Shown here piece by piece: positions 44,650-55,007 of a DNA stretch of 64,000 bases. Both the position numbers and the translations under genes were made by a program. Location: assembly GCA_003049465.1 (NCBI GenBank), contig PYSS01000025.1, positions 297,132 through 361,131 of the forward strand. Direction: 5' to 3'. Each line of letters starts with the position of its first letter. The first letter of the stretch is position 1. The notes under the pieces were generated by a model. It had not been told where the DNA came from. It did not search any database and saw nothing but the letters and a program-made list of their open reading frames with translations. The DNA comes from Magnaporthiopsis rhizophila (lineage: Eukaryota; Ascomycota; Sordariomycetes; Magnaporthales; Magnaporthaceae).

Positions 44650-46761
44650 TTTCACTTCTGATGTTGTCGCCGAGAAGCGGCGTGTGGCTGGTTTCGTCGG
44701 ACGAATGAGAGTATCACGAGTCTTCCAAGATTCGGGCCAGTCAGATAACGACTCAAAGGCAAACAAACGGGACTACCCGCAGTAGCATTGCGTGTGGTTG
44801 TTCGTGTTGTTGCTGTGTAGCCTGTATGTGACGCACATCGGAGACATATCGCCGAGTCTCGCCATTCCCTTTGACCCCGCTCGGGCCTGCCGCGATAGAA
44901 TTGCCGAGCGGATGATTAGGCGCGACCGCCGTGGGGACGCCGATGGAAATCCGGGATCGCTAACCTGATGCCGCGTTTTTGTGGACTTCAGGCGTCGTAG
45001 ATCCGAATTACGCGTACAACCGCGAGGTACATGGAAACGAAAATGCCCGATAGCGACCCGGACAAACTGCTAACCCTATCCAAACCCAACCACAACATTC
45101 AGGATGGTAAAATTGCCCCCATTCCTCCATGGCAAATGCGGTGACTTCGATCGCCATCCCCAGACTAGGTGCCTATTTGGGGTGCTTCCGGACAAGCAAC
45201 TTTGCGAAGCGCAGAGTGTCAGAAACTAGAAGGGTCATTCATTGGCTTCAATGGAGAGGTTCTAGATTGGCCTGCTAATCTCGATAACATGTCGTCCTGT
45301 TAATCTCGTCATGGAGCAGTCAGCAACTCTGCTCGCCGTGGCCGCGGATGTATCTTTCGCAGTAACGCCTACCATATACGAGGGGCATTTCCGTCTGAGA
45401 CGGGCCCGGTGACGGGCGGACGAGTGGGATTCTTACCCTCCTTGGCCGGGCAAGGGTAGAAGGTTTGAAACGTCCTCGCCGGCCAGGAGAGGGAGCACGT
45501 ATGAGGTTGACGGACTCCCGGCCACGTGCTTGCTCTGATAAATGGGAGAAAAGCCGGGAACAGATGCGGCCGTCATGATCGGGGTCTGCTTCTGTGGCGG
45601 GCGTGCTGCGAAAAGATTGGCTCGCGTGAGAGGTGCAGGGGCAACATGGCCGCAGGGGTTCCAGCAGCCATGTAACCTACGTCCGCAGCCACATGGGTCT
45701 CGGCGTGGGCAGTGTTCTGGACTGTGGGCGACGACAGCCAGCGTGCGTTATAAGGAGGAGACCTTTTCGCTGTCGAGATTCGCTCGTGCGGGCGGGGACT
45801 CCTGTCTGCCGCAGGCAACTCAAGGCTCCGTTAATGTCCTGTCTGGCATTTGGTGGTAGTGATTGCCTTTTTTTGAAGAGCAGGCGGATCAGTGGGCGCC
45901 AAGCGGGACAAAATACCCGACCCGGAGACATTGGGAGAGAGTATGGGTGCGAGAACCTATCACAGACAGGACAGGCGAGCAAAGGAGGCTTGCAACGACT
46001 CAACATCACCAATATGAGTGACGAGCCGATATTAGCGTTAGTAGCAAGCCCTTCGTTGGATGTTATGAACGGAATGTTGCTAGCGCGCCCGCGATGCCCA
46101 GCGCGAACGGCAAGTCCTCGGCCACCGGCAGCTTGTTGATGGCCGCGGAAAGTGTCGCTCGTCCTTGGCAGCCGTGATGTGGCTTTGCTATAGGAACGGT
46201 ACCAGCAAGAAAAGCAATAGAAAGCAAAAAAAACAAGCCATAGAGTGCTATCCCAGTTTCGAGTCTGGTCGGCATCTCCTGCAGGTGAACCCATCCCTAT
46301 AGGTAACCACGCCAGAGCGCAAAAAGCCCCTTGCAACATACACAATGTCTTCACACAATCAGCCAGGGTGAGTCAGTAGAAATGAGAGATTAAATACTAT
46401 ACGGACTTGAAGCGGAGGGTGCCCGCTCGGGGGCCCTAGATCCCAGGCCACCCCTCCTCACCGGTCAATATTATCAAGCACCGCAGGATACAGGACAAAA
46501 ACAAAAGCCCGAGAAAAGCCGACCCGCAAAGTTTGGCGTCTCGGCGGAAAGCTGGAGTGCGCTGCGTCGACGTAAAAGGGGATGGTTTGCGCGTTGAAAG
46601 CCCAAGTCTTTCCCATCCGTCCGCTGCATTATGTACTACAGTTTCCCAAGGATTTCGAATGCTCCAAACTCAAGCCCACCGCCAGAATGCACAAAGAACA
46701 TACAAACCGCCTCCGAATAAGACGCGCTAGCTTTGAAAGAGGCCTCCCCACACCAAACCCA
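44650..46761. other. Gene-poor stretch
   Basis: No gene supported in 2.1 kb. A 70-codon minus-strand ORF (46275-46063, ATG start) has one hydrophobic helix (LYGLFFLLSIAFLAGT), but nothing else supports it. An inverted element cgg-N6-ccg lies near 44769, in the amidohydrolase upstream region. Confidence 0.45.
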
Positions 46762-48546
46762 TCACTCCAGCCGCGGCCGTTTGTTGGGCGTAGGGGCTGA
46801 TGTCATCGGCGTGTAGAACACGTCACTGTTGCGCCCGTCCGGGGAAGCAGTCACGTTCCGCGCAGTCCTGGGCGCCGTCATCTTCACTGGACGTACGATG
46901 CTGGGCGGCTCGATTTTGATACGCGTAGGGCTGACCAGCGTGATGCTCCGGCCCTGCGGGGTGGACGGGAGCTGCGTCGCGCGCAGGACGGGGGTTCTAG
47001 GTGTGCCCCAGATTACTTCTGGCGTGCCCAGCTGGCGGGGCTCGATGGGCGTATCATTGGCACGATATGGGTGGTTGTGAGGGCGCGGCAGGCCGTCGTG
47101 GGTGATGAGGTAGCTACCCGGGTTGGCCTGCTGGGCGGCTATTAGCAGCTTGAGATGCAGGTGCGACTGCGCGACTGCCTCTGCGATCTTTCTTTGCCGC
47201 TCCGGCTTTGCAGCGTCTTCGATGGACAGGCCGGGATACATTTGTGGTGGGCCGGGTGCGGAGGTCTGTCGCGGTGTTTCTGGAAGCTTGCTGCCTTGGT
47301 GCGAAGGGTCTGAGGTGATCGACATATCTCGGAGCGGCTGCGCCTGGATTTGCTCCTCCTCGGTAGCGGGCTCTGAGTGGTCGTTTCCGGGCTGCTGGGG
47401 AGGAGCATCATTCTTGTTCGGGCCCTCTGTGTAGGTATGGCCCTGTGGTTTTTCCTCGCCAAGCATCTCTTGATCATCCTCGGGGGTTGACGGAGCCTGA
47501 ACAGGCTGCGCATCGGAGTCCGATGTACCGACTTCCTCCTGGGAGACGACACCGGCGAGCAACTTCATAGCCCTCCCTAGGCGAACATCTTGATAGCGAT
47601 TCGAGTCGGCTCTAAGGGTCAGGCATGTCAGCACTACCATTTTTACAAATCGAATTATGAGGCCGATACTCACCTACTCAAACGCTTCCGCTTTTGGCCG
47701 ACCGTAGCCTCGGCTTCCGACTCCTCAGCAGGGTAGCCTTTCCTCCGCTCCCGTAGGGCTCCGTCGACCGCAGTCTTGATCGACTGCCACTGGCCAGTCT
47801 GGTGCTCCAGGAAGTTCTCCCAAAATGGATCGACCTTACCCTTAGGCGTGTTTGGGTCATGATGAAGAAACCCGAGCTTAGCTTTTTTAAGAGCCAAGTC
47901 CCACTGCTTCTCCTTACGGCCGCCTTTGAGTGTGAAGCGCGTAGTGCCGTGGCCGAGGGCAGTCCTGGCTGCGAAGAAGCCACGCTGGAAGAACTCCGGC
48001 GGAAACGGAATCTCGCCGCTGTTGGCGACGAGCTCGCGCCAGTTCTTGTAGCGTGAAGGGCTGACACGGACTAGGTAGGAAATGACGGTGTTGTAGTCAC
48101 GAAACCTACCACGTAATTTCTCAGCTTCTGCCGTGTCCCCAAAACCACCAGGTAACCTACGTTCTATGGGAAGCTGGGAAATCAGAAGTGATTCCAAAGC
48201 TGCGGACGTTTTCCGAATTCGTCTGACACCCGGCTTTGAAGGCGCCCTTTTTGGTGGCTTCGTTCGACGAAGGCTCGGAGGAGTTGTGGGCGGCGCAGGT
48301 GCATTTGAGCGAGTTGTAAATGTCGCCAAAGGCAATCCAAGGGCGTTGCTCGACCATTTTTTGAGAGAGATGTCGCAAATATCGGTCGGGATCTCGAAGG
48401 GCGTTGACTAGGCCATACTCTTCCTCGACAAGGATGGGGTGAGGAGTGGCTGCCTGCGTCCGCTTTGCTTTGGTGCTGGCCGCGGGTGCTTTGCTACCAT
48501 TCGCGGCTGGGGTTTGCGGCGTTTCGCCGGCCACCTGGGAAGCCAT
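46762..48546 (-). CDS. Uncharacterised nuclear-type protein
   Basis: The start ATG at 48546 opens MASQVAGETPQTPAANG and then VEEEYGLVNALRDPDRYLRH. Between about 48362 and 48150 the coding frame shifts by one to KPPKRAPSKPGVRRIRK. It continues as a globular-looking part (RDYNTVISYLVRVSPSRY, WRELVANSGEIPFPPEFFQRG, DPFWENFLEHQTGQW) up to the donor at 47674. A 62-bp intron leads to the last exon, 47611-46762, rich in Pro/Thr/Gln. Removing one A from the A6 run at 48362-48357 would join the frames directly. Basic KRKR-type patches suggest a nuclear protein. I do not recognise a domain. It breaks the run of metabolic genes and is probably unrelated to them. Confidence 0.68.
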
Positions 48547-49502
48547 CCGGAACTGGTTCGAATTCGGCGCTGTTTAGGTGTGTGTTGATAGCAGTACCTC
48601 GATGATGTCGCGCGAGGGTGGAGAGCCCGAACCATCCCTGTCGGAGACTGCGCGCAGGCAACTCTAGATCTGCCCGTTTGGGTGGCACGCTCCGTAGAGA
48701 TGGATGGAAGAGTGACTAAATGTACGTGGTGAAAGGGTGTAGGTAAACCGAAAGGTGTTTGCGGATACGGAGGAGTGGGGAAAAGAATGAATCGACGGTT
48801 TGGGGGTTGTGACTGTCAGGTCCTGATCAGATCCGGCTCACCTAATGGAGGTGACCTCACACCGCAGAATCTACCCTTAAACATGAGGTCGTCTGATATC
48901 GCTATCCCAGGGCTTGAAAATGCTCGACCAGCACCACGTAGGGCTACACAATTCATTGTACGGCCTCGATGATGCGCCGAATGGTTCGACGCAGCGAGAA
49001 TGATTAAGAGGCTTCATCGACGTCGTCATGATGGACAGGGTTACAATGTTACCGGGACAACTCCATGCATCCATTGAGGCTGTGAATACTCGACGAAGTC
49101 AAGTACCTTGGACGGCTCCCCTGTCGCGTCTAACATTCACCCCTTCCGAATCTGGAAGCAACTTCAGCCTCCTTGATCCGGGAAAGTGGGGTCCAGTCTT
49201 GGCGGTAGGTCTTGCGCGGGGGCGGGGCGACCACTCCCCACCATCACCATCCCATGGAATAAGCAACGTGCAGGTGTGCGGGATGCTAGCCCAATTGGCG
49301 GCACCATTCATCCGAGGCTCCTGCGCGCCTTTGTCTGCGACACCGGATTTATCCATAGCTTGAAACGACCTCGCTGTCCGGCAGCCACCTGGGTGGACCA
49401 GCGTGTATTCGTCGGACTCAGGCACGAACGCAGTTTGGTGATCGCTTCAAGCGACGTGCCACAGGATTAACTGGAACAGACAGCCACTCCGCAGTACTCG
49501 GG
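48547..49502. other. Divergent promoter region
   Basis: No gene. About 0.95 kb between the nuclear-protein gene (minus) and the P450 gene (plus). Short ORFs lack coding features. Confidence 0.55.
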
Positions 49503-51361
49503 ATGAACAAGATGTTGTCCGATAGCATCACAAACCAGCTCTCGCTTGTCAAGGTCCAGCAGGCCATCGCCGGTCTGGGGGCGGCCAATGTTCTGCTCAT
49601 CCTGCTGGGCCTCGCGGTCGCGGTTGTAGCCGTCGATTACGCATGGATGCTTTGGCTACGCTCCAAGATGCCACCCGGGCCGCTCCCTTGGCCGATCGTT
49701 GGAAACACGTATTCCTTGCCCGACGAGAAGCCCTGGGTATACTTTGAAGAGCTGGCCCAGAAGCACAAGACACCCGTGTTAACCTTCTGGATTGGACGGT
49801 GGGAAACTTCCCGATCCCTCGTGATGACCTTGATTGCTGACGGGCGTACAGCAACCCCACCGTCTGGATCTGCGACGCTTGGGCGGCACACGATATCTTG
49901 GAGAAGAAGGCGCAACTGTACTCGTCCCGGCCGCGGATGGTCGTATTCGGGGATTTGGGGACGGGCCAGGTAAGTCAACCACCCTGTTTTCTGATATGGT
50001 AATATGCTAACATGTTCAAGTCTAATCTTGTGTCGATGAGGACCAGGAACCAACAAGAGCGCGAGCATTGGAGAGTGCACCGGAAGATCATGCACCTCGG
50101 AGTTGGCATTCAGGCCGTGCGGCGGTATCGAGATGTTCAGAATCTCGAGAGCCAGGTCGTCGCGAACGATATGCTGCGCGATCCAGCCAACTTTGTCAAG
50201 CATCTCGAGCGGTACGCTACGAGCGTGGTATCGATCCTGGCCTTTGGGCGCCGCGTCGCCTCCTTCAACGACCCGATCATCACCGAAGTCATTGCCGTCA
50301 TGCAGCTTGCGGCCGAGCTGAATGTGCCCGGAAAGAAAGCGCCAATGATCATGGAGACGTTCCCCATCCTGGCCAAGTTCCCCCGCTCGATGCCGTGGAT
50401 GCGAGGCCTGGGGTCGCGTGGCCAGAAAGGAGGGCACTACTTCTACTACTCCCTGGCGCTGGAGGCGATGGAGCAGCAGGCTGAAAAGACGGACGAGCAA
50501 CGCGCCAACATCCCGAAGCCATATGTAAAGACGCTATTCGACGAGAACGAAAAGTACAACCTTCCCGTTGACGAGCTCAGCGCGCTCACGGGCAATCTGT
50601 TCGGCGCTGGCTCTGACACGAGCTCCAGCACCTTGGTCACTTTTGTGCTCGCCTGCACCGCCTTCCCCGAGCCGATGCGGCGCGCCCAGGCCGAGCTGGA
50701 CGCCGTCGTGGGTGCCCATCGCTCGCCTGGATGGGATGACCAGGCGTCGCTGCCGTACGTCAACGCTTTCGTCAAGGAAGTATTGCGCTGGCGCTCCGTG
50801 GCCATCATTGGCGGTCAGCCACACTCCCCCACGGCCGACGACTACTACGAGTATGGTGGAAAAAGATACTTGATCCCGGCAAACTCGTGGGTTCAGGGGA
50901 ACGTCTGGGCCATCCACCGGAACCCCCGGGAGTTTCCCGAGCCGGACCGTTTCGAACCAGAGCGCTTCATCAAGGGCTCCGAGTGGGAGAGGCCGTTCCC
51001 CGGTGACAAGGGGTACCACACCTTCGGCTGGGGCCGGCGGGTGTGCAGTGGGCAGGCCCTGGCCGAGCAGGGGGTCTGGATCACCATCGCGAGGCTGCTG
51101 TGGGCGTTTGAAATCCGCAAGAAGCGCGACGCGGCTGGCAAGGAGATTCCTGTCGACATCTTTGCGTTCACGAATGGCTTGAATATGAGGCCGCAGCCGT
51201 TCGAGTGCGACATCACGCCGCGCTCGCAGGAGATCCGGGCGACGATCGAGAGGGAGGGCGAGGAGGCGCTTGTGGAGCTTGGGCCGTTCAAGGGAGAGAG
51301 CCGATACAGGATGTCGACCTTTTACCAGCAAAAGAAGGCTGAGAGTAAAGCGGAGGTATGA
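49503..51361 (+). CDS. Cytochrome P450 monooxygenase
   Basis: Three exons (49503-49798, 49852-49969, 50021-51361) give 584 aa, long for a P450. The N-terminus has a membrane helix (NVLLILLGLAVAVVAVDYAW) followed by the proline hinge MPPGPLPWPIVGNTYSLP. The I-helix is FGAGSDTSSSTLV, the K-helix KEVLRWRS (ExxR), and the heme loop FGWGRRVCSGQALAEQ carries the Cys ligand. The C-terminal 60 residues extend beyond the usual end. The sequence suits the fungal microsomal group with the O-methylsterigmatocystin-oxidoreductase-like signature, a broad group; substrate unknown. Placed 0.26 kb from the SDR gene, tail to tail, and near an FAD monooxygenase, it could hydroxylate an aromatic intermediate. 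Confidence 0.93.
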
Positions 51362-51620
51362 TGGAGGATGGGTGTCAGGAGGCGCTGCGGTCTGTTGTGT
51401 TTGTAAACTGTTATTGATGTCTGACGCCCATGTATGCATTTACTTTAGTGTGGATCTTGGCGCGACATCGTTCTTTCATACTAATTACAGCCTCGATTCT
51501 GAACGACGGCCTCGCGAAAAGCGACGCTGAAGCATGGAATATGGAATCGTGAGCGTGGACGGCATGGAGGAAGAGGCCTGGGTGATGCTTTGCCTACACC
51601 AACTGGCGGAAAATGTAAAG

Positions 51621-52688
51621 CTACTTCTGGATATTCAACATCCTCTCGCTCACCTCCCACAATCTCCTCCCCGCCTCCTTGTCTTTAACATGCGGCGCCG
51701 CGAGCCCGTCAGCCAGCTGGCAGTCCGCCAGGTAGCCCAGCACCTCGCCGCCGACATCCAGCTCCGCAAGCGCCGGGTCGAAGGCGGCGACGAGCGTCGT
51801 GGACGCGCCCGCATCCAGGCTCTTCCAAAGGTGCTTGGGCGCGGTGTTGAGCATATCCGCCTTGCTTTGCTCGTCCAGAGACCGACTGAGCTCCGTCTCG
51901 ATCGAGCCCGGGTGGACCGACAGCGCCAAGATCCCGCTGTCCTTGAAATACCGCCGCGTCAGCTCCGACGCGTGTAGGATGTTGGCGCACTTGCTCTGCC
52001 CATAGCCCACGAACCCAGGGTACCCGCCCTCCGGATCGGTAAGCCGCGTGAGGAACGCAGGCGCCGTGGTAGAGGGCCGCTCCGCCTCGGGGATCGACTC
52101 GTCGTGCGGCGGCTTCTCGAACGCGAGGTCGGAGAAGCGGATCGGCGAGAGTCGGTGGCCGTGGCTGCTGACGTTGACGACGCGGGCAGAGCCCTTTGGG
52201 GCCCCCTCGGCCGCCCGTTTCAGCGCAGAGAGGAGCAGGCCAGTCAGGAGGAAAGGGCCGAGGTGGTTGACGAACAGCTGTCTGTCGAGCCTCGTCCCGT
52301 CGCGCGTTGTCATGGGGTTTCGGTGCATGTCGTTGACGCCGGCGTTGTTGATCAGGACGTGCAGCTTGTCGTCAACGAGGGCGTCGATCTGAGCGGCCGC
52401 CTCCCAGACCGAGTCGAGCGAGGCCAGGTCCAGCAGGACCGAGGAGACGTCCACCGTGGGGTATTTTTGGGCGATGTCGGCATGGACCGCCTCGAGCTTG
52501 GCTCGCGTCCGGGACGCCAGGATCAGCTTTCCGGGCCCATGGGCGGCGATGGCCAGGGCTGTGGTTGCACCGATGCTTGCGGGCGACACGCCGGTGATGA
52601 CAATGTTCTTGCCCCTGATGGCCGAGTCAAAGGCCTGCCCGACCTCTGTACCTGTGGTGTGCAGGTCCCATTCTCGATGTGAAGTCAT
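51621..52688 (-). CDS. Short-chain dehydrogenase/reductase
   Basis: The single exon encodes 355 aa with a classical Rossmann fold: VITGVSPASIGATTAL (TGxxxxIG) for the cofactor, then SRTRAKLEAV just after the second strand, which suggests NADP preference. VLINNAGV (NNAG), RVVNVSSHGHRL with the catalytic Ser, and GYGQSKCANILHASEL with the Tyr-x3-Lys pair complete the active site. It resembles the retinol-dehydrogenase/WW-oxidoreductase-like group, which oxidises alcohols or reduces carbonyls. There is no signal peptide. It shares a 0.54-kb divergent promoter with the FAD monooxygenase. In this setting it could interconvert an aromatic alcohol and aldehyde, which is only a guess. Confidence 0.92.
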   Translation of the reverse strand: MTSHREWDLHTTGTEVGQAFDSAIRGKNIVITGVSPASIGATTALAIAAHGPGKLILASRTRAKLEAVHADIAQKYPTVDVSSVLLDLASLDSVWEAAAQIDALVDDKLHVLINNAGVNDMHRNPMTTRDGTRLDRQLFVNHLGPFLLTGLLLSALKRAAEGAPKGSARVVNVSSHGHRLSPIRFSDLAFEKPPHDESIPEAERPSTTAPAFLTRLTDPEGGYPGFVGYGQSKCANILHASELTRRYFKDSGILALSVHPGSIETELSRSLDEQSKADMLNTAPKHLWKSLDAGASTTLVAAFDPALAELDVGGEVLGYLADCQLADGLAAPHVKDKEAGRRLWEVSERMLNIQK

Positions 52689-53226
52689 TGTTGCTGGTGG
52701 AAGGCTTTGCTTTGGCTGCCCGTGGCCTCAGGGTCCGTTGCCAGCCGCGAGGCCAGCCGCGAGGCCAGCCTCTGAAGAAAAACACGCATTGATACGGGTG
52801 CACTGGGCTATCCGGCTGCATGTACGATACACAAAAGTCCCAATATCGCCAAATGAGTTAGCTCCGGCGGCGCTCCGGAAAAGCGGCGCAGGATGGCTGG
52901 TCGGAAAGATGCAGCCGACGCGTCTTGATGCGGGGTTTCAGTCGTCATCTGGACACCCCTGCAGTAGCCGTTCCCCTCCTCCGCCCGCTTCCCCAACTTT
53001 TTCGGTCGAGACAAGGCGACCCCCAGATCCATCTGATCCTGGCCGGCAGATACCGTCAGATGGGGATGCGGGGGTGCGGATCCCTGGTTCGGGCTTTTGT
53101 TGTACCCTTGCCAGGTGACGACGCAGAGATGTTGGCGAGGAAAGTGGTGCGCCGGCTCAAAGACTCACTGCAGCCCATCGTGTAACCATTACGTTACCGG
53201 CCTAGCCCCTACGCACCACCGCAGAG
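52689..53226. other. Divergent promoter, SDR / FAD monooxygenase
   Basis: No gene. It is shared by two cluster genes, which suggests co-regulation. It contains a palindromic TCCGGCGGCGCTCCGGA at 52863-52879 (next entry). A 13-bp near-tandem repeat (ccagccgcgagg) lies at 52741-52767. Confidence 0.6.
52865..52877. promoter_or_regulatory. Candidate Zn2Cys6 site CGG-N7-CCG
   Basis: CGGCGGCGCTCCG lies within a longer inverted repeat (TCCGG..CCGGA). It has the same 7-base gap as the site before the oxygenase gene. It also contains CGG-N4-CCG, so the true spacing, if any, is open. Confidence 0.28.
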
Positions 53227-54732
53227 ATGGACATCAAGCCAAAGACCGGCATCAAGGTCATCGTCGTCGGCGCAGGTTTCGGCGGCCTGACGGCGGCCAT
53301 CGAGTGCCACCGCAACGGCCACGACGTCGAGCTCTACGAGAGCTTCCCGGAGCTCAAGAGCCTGGGCGATATCATCTCGTTTGGCCAGAACGGGGGCCGT
53401 ATCTTTCACCGCTGGGGCCTTACACGCAAGGGCGAGGTTGCAGACCGGATGCGGGCGCTCAGCATCGACCTACACAAGTACGGGTTCAACATCAGGAAGT
53501 TCGATACGGGCGAGGTCGTGTACCACCAGCCGACGCCACCTCGTGTGCCCGACGCGCCCGTGTTCAACGGCCATCGAGGGGAGCTGCACGAGGTCGTGTT
53601 TGAGCACGCAAAAGAACTCGGCATCCCCATCCACCTTGGCCAGCCCATCGAGGAGTACTTTGAGGACGAGGATAAGGCAGGGATTGTTCTCAAGAATGGC
53701 GAAAAGGTATGCTTCTTCTTCTGCCTCCGTCCGTATGGATCCCGTGATCTGCCGTTGTCACCGCTGACGCAGCCGAGGTCTACGGAGACGTCGTCATCGG
53801 CGCGGACGGCGTCCGCTCAAAAGCCCGCGAGCTCGTGCTCGGCTACGTCGACAAGCCAAAGAGCAGCGGCTACGCCGTCTGGCGCGCCTGGTTCAGCAAC
53901 GACGACATGATCAAGGACCCGCGGACCAAGGAGTTTTGCGAAAACGGCGACACCTTCAACGGTTGGATAGGTCGAGACGTTCATTTCCTCTTCTCCACCA
54001 TCAAGAACGGCTCCGACTGCTGCTGGGTGCTGACGCACAAGGACGACCACAACATCGACGAGAGCTGGTCGTTCCCGGGGAAGCTGGACGAGGTCAAGGA
54101 CCTGCTGCGCGAGTGGGACCCGCTATGCACGGCCATCATCGAGAAGACGCCGGCCGAGCGCCTCACCGACTGGAAGCTGGTCTACCGCGACCCGCTGCCG
54201 CGCTGGGTGTCGAACCACGGCCGCATCTGCCTGCTGGGTGATTCGGCCCATCCTTTTCTCCCGACGTCTGCGCAGTAAGAACCGGCTCCCATCTGCAGCA
54301 AAACCCCGCCTCAAAATGGAACGTTGGTGCTAACAGGCAATTCCGATCAGGGGCGCGACACAGGCGTGCGAGGATGCCGTAAACTTGGGCATCTGCCTAC
54401 GGAGGGCCGGCAAGGCCAACGTGACGGCCGCACTGTGGACGCACCAGGACATCCGCTACGAGCGCGTCAAGGCCGTGCAGAAGACGGGCGAGACGACGCG
54501 CGACCGGTGGCACAAGACGGACTGGGAGACGGTGAAGAAGGACCCCACGAGCGTCGCGTTTCCGCGAGAAGACTGGATCCACAAGCACGACGCCGAAGCC
54601 CACGCCGAGGAGGTCTTTGACGAGGTCTTCCGACGCCGCCTGGCAGCGGGCTTGGGGGAAACGGCCGCTGGGGATGGCGGGTCGCTGATCAAGGACCAGC
54701 AAGCTGCGGTGCCGGTTTCTGTGGTGACTTAG
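53227..54732 (+). CDS. FAD-dependent monooxygenase, salicylate hydroxylase-like
   Basis: Three exons (53227-53706, 53778-54274, 54351-54732) give 452 aa. This is a class A flavoprotein hydroxylase: VIVVGAGFGGLTAAIE binds the ADP of FAD (GxGxxG), GDVVIGADGVRSKAREL is the DG motif, and GRICLLGDSAHPFLPTSAQG is the GD motif. Members include salicylate 1-hydroxylase and related enzymes that hydroxylate aromatic acids using NAD(P)H and O2. No targeting signal. The first junction is odd: to keep frame the intron must end in GAG at 53777. The normal CAG at 53772 would need one more A in the AAAA run just before the donor. The second junction is regular. It sits among oxidative genes and shares a promoter with the SDR. 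Confidence 0.88.
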
Positions 54733-55007
54733 GCTGGTGTTGCAACATAGACTGGTGGCAACATAGACTGGGTTAGCGATTGAGATTGATATGGCGTCAT
54801 AGGCTCATTCTCAGGTGGGGCCTCTCAAGGGTATGGCGACCGGCCCACAACCTGCCATCGCAATTTTCCCCAGCACTCAAACAGCATGCAGTGGATAGGA
54901 GATCTGTATTTTCTACCATCCTTTGTCACTCGTCTTCTGTCATTTCATCGTCTGCTCTATTTTCCCACGTCACTGGCTTAGACACTTCCCTCCCAACGCG
55001 ACTATTC

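Noticed and set aside
46063..46275. 70-codon ORF with one hydrophobic helix
   Set aside because: Too short and unsupported; it could be chance in a T-rich stretch.
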